The position numbers and the translations under genes are program-made. Shown here piece after piece: positions 39,413-48,909 of a DNA stretch of 64,000 nucleotides (the first letter of the stretch is position 1; each line of letters opens with the position of its first letter). The stretch covers positions 372,001 to 436,000 of the forward strand of contig JAPDPX010000001.1 of assembly GCA_034506255.1 (NCBI GenBank). Direction: 5' to 3'. The notes beneath the pieces were generated by a model. The model had not been told where the DNA came from. It did no database searches and was given only the letters and a program-made list of their open reading frames with translations. This DNA comes from a candidate division KSB1 bacterium (lineage in GTDB: Bacteria > Zhuqueibacterota > Zhuqueibacteria > Zhuqueibacterales > Zhuqueibacteraceae).

Positions 39413-40498
39413 ATGTCCACGATCGTTGCAAAAAGCAGCTTCTGGCGCGAGCGTTTTCCAGTTGATGCTGTCGTGCATTTTTTCGCCAGGAAGACGGTGC
39501 CGCTGCACCGCCATACGATTTGGTATTATCTCGGCGGCATGACACTGTTCTTCTTTCTCATCCAGGTCGGCACCGGTGTGTTGCTGCTGCTCTACTATCG
39601 TCCCACCGCCGAAGCCGCATTCGAGAGCGTGCAATTCATCATGACCAAGGTGCAGTTCGGCTGGCTGATTCGTTCGCTGCACAGTTGGTCGGCGAATCTG
39701 ATGGTGGCGGCGGCCATGATTCACATGTTCAGCGTGTTTTTCCTGAAAGCCTACCGCAAGCCGCGCGAGATCACCTGGGTCTCCGGCGTGCTGCTGTTCT
39801 TCCTTGCCCTGGCTTTTGGTTTCACCGGCTATTTGTTGCCGTGGAATACGCTGGCCTACTTTGCCACCAGAGTCGGCACCGAGATCGTCTCCGTTGTGCC
39901 GGTCATCGGCCACGAGCTGCTGTTGTTCCTGCGCGGCGGCGAGGACGTCACCGGTGCGACGCTGACACGCTTGTTTGGTTTTCACGTCGCGGTGCTGCCC
40001 ATGCTCACCACCACGCTGCTGGTTTTGCACCTGCTGCTGGTGCAAGTGCAGGGCATGAGCGTGCCGCCCGGTGAGGAAGCCCGGGCCGTCCAACGCAAAC
40101 CCATGCCGTTTTTCCCTTATTTCCTGATGCGGGATCTCGTCGGCTGGCTGGTGGCGCTCGGTATGTTGGCCGCGCTGGCCGCGCTTTTTCCCTGGGAGCT
40201 GGGCGAGAAAGCCGATCCCTTTGCGCCGGCGCCGCCCGGAATAAAACCGGAATGGTATTTTCTCTTCATGTTTCAGACCTTGAAGTACGTTCCTGCGAAA
40301 ATACTCTTCCTGGATGGCGAGGTGCTGGGTATCCTGGCATTCGGACTGGTCGGCGTGTTTTGGCTGTTGGTGCCGTTTCTGGACCGCCATCCGGAGGCAG
40401 GAGGCCGGACGCGTTGGTTCACGGTATTCGGCTGGCTGGCGCTGGCTTTCATCGTTGTCATGTCGCTGCTTGCCTATGTTGTGCCCCAGACGTTTTGA
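39413..40498 (+). CDS. Cytochrome b of a bc-type complex
   Basis: The product is 361 residues. It combines the b6-like N-terminal four-helix part and a subunit-IV-like C-terminal part in one chain, but is shorter than mitochondrial cytochrome b. Helix B has [19 protein letters not shown] and helix D has [23 protein letters not shown], which supply paired histidines for two b hemes. GYLLPWN and PEWY (residues 279-282) are quinol-site landmarks. It oxidises quinol with the Rieske protein encoded upstream. In place of cytochrome c1 or f, the next gene is a nine-heme cytochrome. Confidence 0.93.
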   Translation: MSTIVAKSSFWRERFPVDAVVHFFARKTVPLHRHTIWYYLGGMTLFFFLIQVGTGVLLLLYYRPTAEAAFESVQFIMTKVQFGWLIRSLHSWSANLMVAAAMIHMFSVFFLKAYRKPREITWVSGVLLFFLALAFGFTGYLLPWNTLAYFATRVGTEIVSVVPVIGHELLLFLRGGEDVTGATLTRLFGFHVAVLPMLTTTLLVLHLLLVQVQGMSVPPGEEARAVQRKPMPFFPYFLMRDLVGWLVALGMLAALAALFPWELGEKADPFAPAPPGIKPEWYFLFMFQTLKYVPAKILFLDGEVLGILAFGLVGVFWLLVPFLDRHPEAGGRTRWFTVFGWLALAFIVVMSLLAYVVPQTF

Positions 40499-40541
40499 CC
40501 CCCCGCATCTCACTTGCACGAACACGAGAGGCGAAGCCGCC

Positions 40542-41813
40542 ATGAAAAAAATATTTTTCCCGCTGCTTCTGGGACTCAGTCTGGCTCATGCCCAAACGCC
40601 GCCGGAAAGCAGTTGTCTCATTTGCCACCGGCAGCTCGAGGCCGAACTCCTGGCACCGGTCACGGCATGGGCGAATGACATTCATGCCGGCAGCGGCCTG
40701 GGTTGTGAGAGCTGTCACGGTGGCAACCCCAGCCCTGCAGTGGCCGACGACCCGGAAGCCGCGATGAGTCGCGCGGCCGGTTACCGCGGCAAGCCCGCCC
40801 GCACGAGCATTCCCCGGTTGTGCGCCTCCTGTCACAGTGATCCGGCCGTTATCAAAAAATACAACCCGGCGTTGCCGACCGATCAATTGGCCAGTTATCG
40901 CACCAGCCGTCATGGCGAGCTGCTGTTCCAGAAGGGCGATGACAAGGTCGCGGTGTGCAGTGACTGCCATGGCTCGCACGGCATTCTGGCGGCGGGCGAC
41001 TCACGTTCGCCGGTCTATCCCTTGAATGTGCCCGCCACCTGCGGGCGCTGCCACGCCGATGCTGGCTACATGGCTGGCTATGGCATCGGGGTGGGGCAAG
41101 TCGCAGACTACGAGGCGAGCGTGCATGGTGAGGCCTTGCTGCGCAAACGTGATACAGCCGCGCCGGCCTGCAATGACTGTCATGGCAATCACGGCGCCAT
41201 TCCGCCCGAAGTGAAAAACATCTCGCACGTGTGTGGGCGCTGTCATTTCAACAACGCCGGTCTGTTTGCCAGGAGCCCGCATGCGCAGCCCTTTGAAGAA
41301 ATGGGACTGGCGCAGTGTGAGACCTGCCACGGCAATCACAACATCACCGCGCCCACGGATGCCCGTCTCGATCCCACGGGCAGCGAATTTGCCTGTGGCA
41401 GTTGCCACGAGCCGGAAAGCGCCGGCTGGAAAAATGGCGCCGAAATGTTTGCGATTTTGCACGCGATGAAAAGTAAAATCGCGACCGCGGACAGCCTGGT
41501 GCGCCGAGCGGAGCGCGCCGGCATGGAAGTGAGCGAGGCCAAATTCATCATTTCCGCCGCGAATGATGAACTCATCAAGGCCCGCACCCAGGTGCACACT
41601 TTTCGATCCGCGCTGCTGCAGGAGAGATCGAAGACGGGAGTTGATCTGGCGAATCAGGCGGTCGGGCTGGGCCGCGCCGCCCTGCAGGAGTTACAGTATC
41701 GCCGCCAGGGGCTGGCGGTTTCCATGGTCATCATTTTCGCCGTGGCCGCCGCACTGTATGCGAAAATTCGACGCAAAGACCGGGAGTGGCAGCAATCACA
41801 GGAGCGTGGCTGA
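40542..41813 (+). CDS. Nonaheme cytochrome c, membrane-anchored, partner of the Rieske/b complex
   Basis: The product is 423 residues. The start at 40542 gives a signal peptide (KKIFFPLLLGLSLAHA). Nine CxxCH sites follow: CLICH, CESCH, CASCH, CSDCH, CGRCH, CNDCH, CGRCH, CETCH and CGSCH. A charged helical region (DSLVRRAERAGMEVSEAKF onward) leads to a C-terminal membrane helix (VSMVIIFAVAAALYAKI). The gene is 43 bases after cytochrome b and is the only candidate for the c-type electron acceptor of that complex. Geobacter Cbc complexes also combine b-type and multiheme c subunits. Its heme modules resemble those of the 11- and 19-heme proteins. Confidence 0.92.
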   Translation: MKKIFFPLLLGLSLAHAQTPPESSCLICHRQLEAELLAPVTAWANDIHAGSGLGCESCHGGNPSPAVADDPEAAMSRAAGYRGKPARTSIPRLCASCHSDPAVIKKYNPALPTDQLASYRTSRHGELLFQKGDDKVAVCSDCHGSHGILAAGDSRSPVYPLNVPATCGRCHADAGYMAGYGIGVGQVADYEASVHGEALLRKRDTAAPACNDCHGNHGAIPPEVKNISHVCGRCHFNNAGLFARSPHAQPFEEMGLAQCETCHGNHNITAPTDARLDPTGSEFACGSCHEPESAGWKNGAEMFAILHAMKSKIATADSLVRRAERAGMEVSEAKFIISAANDELIKARTQVHTFRSALLQERSKTGVDLANQAVGLGRAALQELQYRRQGLAVSMVIIFAVAAALYAKIRRKDREWQQSQERG

Positions 41814-42247
41814 GCTTTGTTCGCCTGATCCGTGCGCGGCACTGTCGCCGTGGCCCCGGTGCAACCCTCGGTGTCATGATCCAGCACAAAAATCCTCCCG
41901 CGAAAGCGAAGTCCCACGGAAAACGTCGTTTTGCGGGAGAAAAACGTGACATCTTCGGCAAGCGGGCGATCTCATGGAGGGTTGCATGGCGGAGCGCAAG
42001 GTCTCAGTGTTGTGTGCCCACTCAAAAAGTAACTCTGAACGAGTCAACCGCCACGACTCATGCTGATTGGAATCGTGTGCGCGTCTCAGCGTGCGATGGC
42101 ACCCTCCTCCACGCCAGGTGGCGAGCCTGTCGGGGCCGGGCGGGAGGTGGGCTTGTTCCCTGCGCTTTTCTTGAGTTGGCATTGCAGCGCTGACGAATAA
42201 CGCCGTATCGTTCGAAACCCTTTGACCATTCTCCGGAGAAAAGTGGT
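41814..42247. other. Intergenic region containing a copy of a dispersed repeat
   Basis: Apart from the repeat at 41861-41970 there is no gene. A CTCCGGAGAAAAG sequence near the right end is the likely ribosome-binding site of the NapC-type gene. Confidence 0.5.
41861..41970 (-). repeat. Dispersed intergenic repeat, copy A
   Basis: This stretch aligns with the reverse complement of about 54651-54777. Shared blocks include GCAACCCTC, CGCGAAAGC / CACGAAAGC, TCCCACGGAAAA and CTTCGGCAAGCGGGCGA / CTTCGGCAAACGGGCGA. An internal CTCCCGCGAAA...TTTTGCGGGAG can form a hairpin. It is a degenerate member of a family with copies on both sides of the hydrogenase block. Confidence 0.65.
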
Positions 42248-43765
42248 ATGGAAAACACGATCGCGAACTCGCGCAAGCTTCCCGGTTCGTTTTACAATCT
42301 CATCAGTATTGCGGGCGCGGCCATTGCGGGCTTCAGCTTCGTCGCCATTTTGTTTCTTTTTATCGTCGATTTTTTCCTGCAAACCTCGACGCCCTACCTC
42401 GGCATCATCAATTATCTGGTTTTCCCCGTATTTTTGATTTTGGGATTGCTGCTGGTGCCAATCGGCATGTGGCGCGAGCATCGCCGGCGTGCCAGCTCCC
42501 ATGCCCTGCCGAGCCTGCCGCGGATCGATCTCAACCTTCCCCACCACCGCCGCATGTTCCTGCTCTCGGTGTCGGTGACCAGCCTCTTTCTCCTGTTGAC
42601 CGGGGTGGGCAGCTATCAAGCCTACGAGTTTACCGAGTCCACCCAGTTTTGCGGCACCATCTGCCACACGGTGATGGAGCCGGAATACACCGCCTACCAG
42701 GACTCACCCCATGCGCGCGTCACGTGCACCGGCTGTCACGTCGGCCCGGGTGCCGGCTGGTATGTGCAATCGAAGCTCTCCGGCCTGTATCAAGTGTACT
42801 CCGTGGCTTTCAACAAATACCCGCGGCCGATTCCAACGCCGATCACCAACCTGCGGCCGGCGCGCGAGACCTGCGAGCAATGCCACTGGCCGCAGGCCTT
42901 TTTTGGATCCAAGCAAAGCGAGCGCGTGCACTTCATGAAGGACGAGGCCAACACGCGCTGGACCTACAACCTGCTCATCAAGATCGGCGGCGGCAGCCCG
43001 GAGCTCGGGCACACTTCCGGCATTCACTGGCACATGAACATCGCCAACAAGATTGAATACCTGCCCGCCGATGAATCCCGCGAAGTGATTCCCTGGGTGC
43101 GTGCGACCAACGCCAAAGGCGAGGTGACGGTGTACACCTCCGATCCCGGTCTGCTGGACGCCGCCGCCATTGACGAGAGCAAGCTGCGGGTGATGGATTG
43201 CATCGATTGCCACAACCGCCCCACGCACATCTTCAAATCGCCCAACATTGCGGTGAACGCCGCGCTGAATTACGGCCGGCTTGACCCAACGCTGCCGATG
43301 ATCAAAGCCGCCGCCGTGGACGCACTGCTGCCGGAATATCCCAGCATGGAAGCGGCACTGGCTGCAATCGATTCTTCGCTGCATGCCTTTTATGAGCAAA
43401 ACTATCCGGAAGTGGCGGCAACGAAGGCCGCGCAAATCAACGCCGCGGTGGCAAGCGTGCAAAGTATCTACGCCAGGAACAATTTCCCCAGGATGAAGGC
43501 GGGCTGGCGCAACTATCCGGATCACATCGGCCACTATCTCAGCCCCGGCTGCCATCGCTGCCACGACGGGTTGCACAAAAGCGCCGAGGGCAAGACCATC
43601 ACGCGGGATTGCAACGCCTGTCATCTCATCATCGCCCAGGGCGACGGCAAAACTGTTCAGGAAAGCAACCTGAACGGGCTGGAATTCCGCCATCCGGTTG
43701 ATATCGGCGACGCCTGGACGGAGACCAGTTGTCATGAATGCCACGGCCTCGCCGCCGGCATGTAG
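42248..43765 (+). CDS. NapC/NirT-type heptaheme membrane cytochrome (ImcH-like)
   Basis: The product is 505 residues. Three N-terminal membrane helices (AGAAIAGFSFVAILFLFIV, YLVFPVFLILGLLLVPIGM, FLLSVSVTSLFLLLTGVG) precede the heme part. The first heme site is CGTICH, a CX3CH variant, at residue 135 followed by TVMEPEYTAYQDSPHARVTC. CTGCH, CEQCH, CIDCH, CHRCH, CNACH and CHECH follow. This is the NapC/NirT quinol dehydrogenase design enlarged to seven hemes. Geobacter ImcH is also a seven-heme NapC/NirT protein, used with higher-potential extracellular acceptors. It forms a single-gene unit with a terminator 45 bases after the stop. Confidence 0.9.
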   Translation: MENTIANSRKLPGSFYNLISIAGAAIAGFSFVAILFLFIVDFFLQTSTPYLGIINYLVFPVFLILGLLLVPIGMWREHRRRASSHALPSLPRIDLNLPHHRRMFLLSVSVTSLFLLLTGVGSYQAYEFTESTQFCGTICHTVMEPEYTAYQDSPHARVTCTGCHVGPGAGWYVQSKLSGLYQVYSVAFNKYPRPIPTPITNLRPARETCEQCHWPQAFFGSKQSERVHFMKDEANTRWTYNLLIKIGGGSPELGHTSGIHWHMNIANKIEYLPADESREVIPWVRATNAKGEVTVYTSDPGLLDAAAIDESKLRVMDCIDCHNRPTHIFKSPNIAVNAALNYGRLDPTLPMIKAAAVDALLPEYPSMEAALAAIDSSLHAFYEQNYPEVAATKAAQINAAVASVQSIYARNNFPRMKAGWRNYPDHIGHYLSPGCHRCHDGLHKSAEGKTITRDCNACHLIIAQGDGKTVQESNLNGLEFRHPVDIGDAWTETSCHECHGLAAGM

Positions 43766-44316
43766 CGTGTGGCTCCGATGGACTGAACGGTGGTTGCCGT
43801 TACCGAAGCAGCCCTGGTGGTGCGCGAGCACGGCCGGGGCTTTTGTTTTCGCAAGAAAAAGAAAAAACGTCCCCCAAATTCTCAAAAATGAAAAAATCCA
43901 ATCTTCAGATCGTCGGCTGGAGGGGAAGCGCTATTGTTTTACTGCAACTAAAGCCGGCCAGTCTTCAGCCGGGAAGTGCAGCATGCTTTTTGCAAAATGT
44001 TGTTACCATCTCTTGCAGCTTTGCTGCCCCCCTGGTTCAGGAGAAAAGGGTGGTGTGGCCAGCAGGGCGTCACGCATTCGACTGTGAGGTGTCAGCCTTG
44101 TGTTTGGAAACAGCAGTCGTCGCACAAGTGATCGGGCCTCGGCTCATGGTTTGGTCGCGAATCGCGAATGATTGTCATGTGAATGCTATGCACTTGTGCG
44201 ACGCTGCAGCTTGACGGCCGGGCAGGAGGGTAGTTCACCGGGGAATGTGCACCGGCCGGGGCGAGATACGTGTTGCCGCACCTTTTTCCACCTTCACTGA
44301 ACCAAGGGAGGTTCCT
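43766..44316. other. Intergenic region between NapC-type gene and hydrogenase operon
   Basis: The terminator at 43810-43849 occupies the left part. The rest, about 460 bases, should contain the hydrogenase promoter, but I could not identify a sigma-54 or other promoter with confidence. No gene is seen. Confidence 0.45.
43810..43849 (+). terminator. Intrinsic terminator after the NapC-type gene
   Basis: AGCCCTGGTGGTGC (43810-43823) pairs with GCACGGCCGGGGCT (43828-43841), with a GCGA loop, two G-U pairs and one mismatch. TTTTGTTTT follows. It separates the NapC-type gene from the hydrogenase operon. Confidence 0.75.
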
Positions 44317-45435
44317 ATGCCGGATTGCAATGCCACGATTTGGCAGACGATGCAGGCCAAGGGATACACCCGCCGTGAGTTCCTGAGGTTTTGCAGCTTC
44401 GCTGCCGGGCTGGCCGGGATCGAAGCCACCGGCCTGGCGCGCGTCGTTCACGCCTTCGAGAAAAAACCGAGACCTGCAGTCGTCTGGCTTCACTTTCAGG
44501 AGTGCACCTGCTGCAGCGAATCCTTCATCCGTTCCTCCCACCCGCTGGTTGCTGACATCGTGCTCGACAAACTCTCGCTGGACTACACCGAGACCCTGCA
44601 GGCCGCCGCCGGCCATCAGGCGGAAAAGTGTTTGCACGACACCATCACCAATTATGCCGGCCAATACATTCTGCTGGTCGAGGGCTCGGTGCCGATGAAG
44701 GATGACGGCGTCTACTGCATGATCGGCGGCCGCGCGGCGGAAGACATCCTGCTGGAATGCGCCAAAGAGGCCGCGGCGGTCATCGCCTGGGGCAGTTGTG
44801 CCTCCAACGGCTGCATCCAGGGTGCCAAACCCAATCCCACCAATGCCACGCCGATTCACAAAATCATCAGCAAACCCGTGATCAACGTGCCCGGCTGCCC
44901 GCCGATCGCCGATGTCATGACCGGCGTGGTGACGCATCTTCTGGTTTACGGCCGCGCACCCGCGCTCGACGGCCAGGGCCGGCCCAGGGAGTTTTACGGC
45001 CGCCGCGTGCATGATACCTGCTACCGCCGGCCGTACTATGATGCCGGTTTGTTCGTGGAAAGGTGGGACGATGAAAAAGCCCGCAAGGGCTACTGTCTCT
45101 ACAAAATGGGATGCCGCGGCCCGGTGACCTACAATGCCTGCTCCGTCACCCGCTGGAACAACGGCGTGAGCTATCCCATTCAATCCGGGCACGGCTGCAT
45201 TGGCTGCAGTGAGAACGGCTTTTGGGATAATGGGCCGTTCTACCGCCACCTGGCCAGCTTCCCGGGCTTCGGCATCGAGAGCACGGCCGACACCATTGGC
45301 ACGGTGGTGGGCGTGGCTGCCGCCGCGGGCGTCACGGCACATGCCATCGTGACCAACATCCGCAAACGCCAGCTCATCAGTGAGCACATGGAGGAATCGG
45401 TGACTGACCGCAAGGCGAAGGGAGGTGAGCGCTAA
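44317..45435 (+). CDS. hyaA: [NiFe] hydrogenase small subunit, O2-tolerant (group 1d) type
   Basis: The product is 372 residues. TRREFLRFC is a twin-arginine export signal. The proximal-cluster region has C63-T-C65-C66 and WGSCASNGC (C161, C166), plus PGC (C194). In E. coli Hyd-1 and Ralstonia MBH these six cysteines form the [4Fe-3S] cluster that gives oxygen tolerance; standard enzymes have Gly at the positions of C65 and C166. [13 protein letters not shown] and the C-terminal [19 protein letters not shown] block bind the distal and medial clusters. A C-terminal helix ([19 protein letters not shown]) anchors it to the inner membrane. It works in the periplasm, oxidising H2 with HyaB and passing electrons to HyaC. 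The stop overlaps hyaB by one base. Confidence 0.96.
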   Translation: MPDCNATIWQTMQAKGYTRREFLRFCSFAAGLAGIEATGLARVVHAFEKKPRPAVVWLHFQECTCCSESFIRSSHPLVADIVLDKLSLDYTETLQAAAGHQAEKCLHDTITNYAGQYILLVEGSVPMKDDGVYCMIGGRAAEDILLECAKEAAAVIAWGSCASNGCIQGAKPNPTNATPIHKIISKPVINVPGCPPIADVMTGVVTHLLVYGRAPALDGQGRPREFYGRRVHDTCYRRPYYDAGLFVERWDDEKARKGYCLYKMGCRGPVTYNACSVTRWNNGVSYPIQSGHGCIGCSENGFWDNGPFYRHLASFPGFGIESTADTIGTVVGVAAAAGVTAHAIVTNIRKRQLISEHMEESVTDRKAKGGER

Positions 45436-47150
45436 TGGCACGCATTGTTGTTGACCCAATCACCCGCATCGAAGGGCATTTGCGCATCGAAGCCGTGGTG
45501 GAGAACGGTCGCATCGCCGAGGCCTACAGCTCCGGCACGATGGTGCGCGGCTTCGAGAAAATTTTGAAAGGCCGCGATCCGCGCGACGCCTGGGCCTTCA
45601 CCGAACGCGCCTGCGGCGTGTGCACCACCGTGCATGCCCTCGCCAGCGTGCGCACCGTGGAAGATGCGCTCGGCATCACCGTTCCCAAAAACGCCGAGCT
45701 GATTCGCAATCTGATGTGCGGCGCGCAATATGTGCAGGATCATGTCGTGCATTTCTATCATCTCCATGCGCTGGACTGGGTGGATGTCGTGAGCGCGCTG
45801 TCCGCCGATCCCGCCGCCACCGCGAAGCTGGCGCAAAGCCTTTCCCCGTGGCCGAAAAGCTCGCCGGGTTACTTCGCCGACCTGCAAAAACGCCTGCAAA
45901 CGTTTGTGGCCAGCGGCCAGCTCGGCATTTTCGCCAACGGCTATTGGGGCCATCCCCAGTACAAACTCCCGCCGGAGGTCAACCTGATGGCCGTGGCACA
46001 CTACCTCGAAGCGCTGGAATGGCAGAAGGAAATCGTCAAGGTGCACACCATCTTCGGCGGCAAAAACCCGCATCCCAACTATCTCGTCGGCGGCGTGCCC
46101 TGTTCGATCAATCTCGATGAAGTCAATGCCATCAACACCGAGCGCTTGAATCATGTCGCCAAACTCATTGCCGATGCCATCGTCTTCGTCGAACAAGTTT
46201 ATCTGCCCGATCTGCTGGCGATTGCCGGTTTTTACAAAGACTGGGCGGCCATTGGCGGCGGCTTGACCAACTATCTCGCCTACGGCGAGTTTCCCACGCG
46301 CAGCTACAACCAGCCCGACTCCTTCAAATTTCCACGCGGTGCCATCCTCAACCGCAATTTGAACGAAGTGCACGAGGTGAATGGCCGGGACAGGGAGGAG
46401 ATCAAGGAGTACATTTCGCATTCGTGGTACAGTTACAACAACGGCGACGGCGCGGGTTTGCATCCCTGGGACGGCGAGACAGAATTCAACTTCACCGGCC
46501 CCAAGCCGCCGTTCCAGCAGCTCAATGTCGAGGGCAAGTATTCCTGGCTGAAAACGCCGCGCTGGAAAGATCATGCCATGGAAGTCGGACCACTCGCGCG
46601 CCTGCTGGTCGCCTATGCCAAAGGCGTGACCGAGGTGCGGGAGATCGTCAACGACACGTTGCACCGGCTCGCGGTGCCGGTCACCGCGCTGTTCTCCACG
46701 CTCGGACGCACCGCGGCACGCGGCCTGGAAACCAGGCTGGTTGTGCACTGGATGCAGGAGTTCTATGACGAACTGGTGGCCAATGTCAAAGCCGGTGAGA
46801 CCCGCACCTTCACCGACGAGAAATGGGATCCCGCGACCTGGCCGGAAACCTGTGAAGGGGTGGGCATGAGTGAAGCGCCGCGCGGTGCTCTGGCACACTG
46901 GATTCGCATCAAGGACAAGAAGATCGACAATTATCAACTGGTGGTGCCCAGCACCTGGAATGCCTCCCCCAAGGATCATCGTGGACAGCGCTCGGCATAT
47001 GAGGAATCGCTGCTCGGCACGCCGGTGGCCAATGTCGACCAGCCGGTGGAGATTCTCCGCACGATTCATTCCTTCGATCCGTGCATCGCGTGCGCCGTGC
47101 ATCTCTATGATCCCGCCGGCCGGCAGGTTCACCGGGTGAAATTTTATTGA
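45435..47150 (+). CDS. hyaB: [NiFe] hydrogenase large subunit
   Basis: The product is 571 residues. The active-site ligands are in RACGVC (C60, C63) and DPCIAC (C550, C553). The N terminus [16 protein letters not shown] and the [16 protein letters not shown] block are standard for group 1 enzymes. A 15-residue tail after H556 (CAVH followed by [15 protein letters not shown]) is the extension removed by the maturation protease once Ni is inserted. It is exported with the small subunit through Tat. GGAGGTGAGC precedes the start. Confidence 0.97.
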   Translation: MARIVVDPITRIEGHLRIEAVVENGRIAEAYSSGTMVRGFEKILKGRDPRDAWAFTERACGVCTTVHALASVRTVEDALGITVPKNAELIRNLMCGAQYVQDHVVHFYHLHALDWVDVVSALSADPAATAKLAQSLSPWPKSSPGYFADLQKRLQTFVASGQLGIFANGYWGHPQYKLPPEVNLMAVAHYLEALEWQKEIVKVHTIFGGKNPHPNYLVGGVPCSINLDEVNAINTERLNHVAKLIADAIVFVEQVYLPDLLAIAGFYKDWAAIGGGLTNYLAYGEFPTRSYNQPDSFKFPRGAILNRNLNEVHEVNGRDREEIKEYISHSWYSYNNGDGAGLHPWDGETEFNFTGPKPPFQQLNVEGKYSWLKTPRWKDHAMEVGPLARLLVAYAKGVTEVREIVNDTLHRLAVPVTALFSTLGRTAARGLETRLVVHWMQEFYDELVANVKAGETRTFTDEKWDPATWPETCEGVGMSEAPRGALAHWIRIKDKKIDNYQLVVPSTWNASPKDHRGQRSAYEESLLGTPVANVDQPVEILRTIHSFDPCIACAVHLYDPAGRQVHRVKFY

Positions 47151-47160
47151 GGAGGCGGCC

Positions 47161-47856
47161 ATGGCAACGACCTCAACCGGGGTGGCTTATCGCCGCGTCT
47201 ACGTCTGGCAGCTCCCGGTGCGTTTCTATCACTGGCTCAATGCCCTGTGCGTTGCGGTGTTGATCGTCACCGGCTATCTGATCGGCAACCCGCTGGCCAT
47301 TTCCTATTCCACCGAGGCCTACCAGCAGTATTGGTTCGGCACGGTGCGCTTCGTGCATTTCGTCGCCGCTTTCATCTTCTTTTTCAACTTCATGGTGCGC
47401 ATCTACTGGGGCTTCGTTGGCAACCAATACGCGCGCTGGGAGAATTTCATCCCGTTCCGCAAGGCGCAATGGCGGGAGATCCTCGAAGTGCTGAAGGTGG
47501 ATGTGCTGCAGGCGAAGATCAAGGGCCTGATCTCCATCGGCCACAACGCGCTTGCCGGCGTCACCTACTTTCTGTCGTTTCTCGCGTTTCTGTTTCAGTC
47601 ACTCACCGGTTTTGCGCTGTATTCCAGCATGAGTGACTCGTTCTTTCCGCGGCTGTTTGCCTGGATTGTGCCGTTGATGGGGGGCGACTTTGCGGTGAGG
47701 CAGTGGCATCACCTGTTCCTGTGGTTTTTCGTGGTGTTCATCATCGTTCACATGTATCTGGTGTTCTACCACGATTACATCGAGGGCCGCGGCACCACTT
47801 CCTCGATGGTGGGAGGATGGAAGTTTGAGCGGGAGGACGTGTTCCGTGAACAATAA
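47161..47856 (+). CDS. hyaC: Ni/Fe-hydrogenase b-type cytochrome subunit
   Basis: This 231-residue membrane protein starts ten bases after hyaB with GAGGAGG upstream. It opens VYVWQLPVRFYHWLNALCV, has FVHFVAAFIFFFNFMVRIYW, GHNALAGVTYFLSFLAFLFQSLTGF and WHHLFLWFFVVFIIVHMYLVFYHDY, typical of HyaC/HupC/HoxZ, in which paired histidines hold two b hemes. It anchors the periplasmic dimer and passes electrons from H2 to the quinone pool. This makes the hydrogenase a quinone-reducing uptake enzyme and links it to the quinol-oxidising modules upstream. Confidence 0.95.
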   Translation: MATTSTGVAYRRVYVWQLPVRFYHWLNALCVAVLIVTGYLIGNPLAISYSTEAYQQYWFGTVRFVHFVAAFIFFFNFMVRIYWGFVGNQYARWENFIPFRKAQWREILEVLKVDVLQAKIKGLISIGHNALAGVTYFLSFLAFLFQSLTGFALYSSMSDSFFPRLFAWIVPLMGGDFAVRQWHHLFLWFFVVFIIVHMYLVFYHDYIEGRGTTSSMVGGWKFEREDVFREQ

Positions 47857-47923
47857 CCAGTTGTCAGTGGTCAGTTTTCCGTGTGACAACACTGACTGAT
47901 TCCTGAAAACCCGGATAAAGCAG

Positions 47924-48397
47924 ATGCCGGCATTCAACCACGCGAGTGCGCCGAAGGTACTGATTCTCGGCATCGGCAACGTGCTGCTGGGCGATGAGGG
48001 CATTGGCGTGCATGTGGTGCAGCATCTGCAAAACATGCCGCTGCCGGAGGGCGTGGCATGTTTGGACGGTGGCACCGGCAGTTTCAACCTGCTCGAGCCG
48101 ATGCAACAAGCCGGGAAAGTGATTCTGATCGACGCCATCATGGATGGCGCGCCGGCGGGGACGGTACGCCGCCACCGTCCCCGCTTTTCCCAAGACTATC
48201 CGCGCACGCTCACGGCGCACGACATTGGACTGAAAGATTTGTTGGATGCGTTTTATCTGCTCGGCAATCCGCCGGAAGTGATTTTGTATGCCGTGTCCAT
48301 TTCGGCATTGCAGGGGGTGGGGACGGAGCTGTCACCGGAGCTGGCGACGGTCATACCGCAAGTGGCGCAGCTAGTCCTTGCCGAGAGTGCGTCTTGA
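47924..48397 (+). CDS. hyaD: Hydrogenase maturation endopeptidase
   Basis: The product is 157 residues. VLILGIGNVLLGDEGIGVH contains the nickel-sensing Glu, CLDGGTGSFNL the Asp, and TLTAHDIGLKDLL the His of HyaD/HybD/HupD peptidases. It cleaves the C-terminal extension of HyaB after Ni incorporation, in the cytoplasm. It lies directly after the structural genes, as in other group 1 operons. Confidence 0.94.
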   Translation: MPAFNHASAPKVLILGIGNVLLGDEGIGVHVVQHLQNMPLPEGVACLDGGTGSFNLLEPMQQAGKVILIDAIMDGAPAGTVRRHRPRFSQDYPRTLTAHDIGLKDLLDAFYLLGNPPEVILYAVSISALQGVGTELSPELATVIPQVAQLVLAESAS

Positions 48398-48479
48398 AAG
48401 CAGCGGCTTGTAGGGCATCCCGGCACCGCTTCACGCCCCGCTGCCATACTCGCGTCATCAGCAAAACAAGGAAACCCTG

Positions 48480-48824
48480 ATGCACGAACTTTCGATTGCC
48501 ACCGCCATTGTTGAAACCGTTTTGCAGGAAATGCAGCGCCGGCAACTGCCGGCCGTGTCGGCCGTCGGCGTGCGCGTGGGTGCGCTGAGCGGCGTGGTCC
48601 CGGATGCGTTGGAATTCAGCTTCCAGGCCATCATCAACGGCACGCCGCTGGCCGGTGCCCGGTTGGCGATCGAACAGGTGCCGCTGCAGGGCAAATGCCG
48701 GAATTGCGGTTTGGATTTTTCAGTGCAGGAGTTTATTTTCGCCTGCCCTGACTGCCATTCGGGGCAAATCGAAATCACCCGGGGGGAGGAGTTGGAGATT
48801 GCGTATTTGGAAGTGAGTTCATAG
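48480..48824 (+). CDS. hypA: Hydrogenase nickel-insertion protein HypA
   Basis: The product is 114 residues and opens MHELSIATAIVETV, with the Ni-binding His2. A zinc ribbon follows, with CRNC and CPDC pairs separated by about 24 residues. HypA delivers Ni to the large subunit together with HypB. It starts 82 bases after hyaD. Confidence 0.95.
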   Translation: MHELSIATAIVETVLQEMQRRQLPAVSAVGVRVGALSGVVPDALEFSFQAIINGTPLAGARLAIEQVPLQGKCRNCGLDFSVQEFIFACPDCHSGQIEITRGEELEIAYLEVSS

Positions 48825-48909
48825 TTGCGCCTTCAGGCACAGTTGCGTCATGAACGCTTTGTCCCGGCAAGGACGACTGCGAACCGTTTTCAATTCAATC
48901 GACAAGAGC

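Noticed and set aside
44245..44316. An upstream start for the hydrogenase small subunit
   Set aside because: The Tat signal and family length fit ATG 44317, which has a good GGGAGG upstream.
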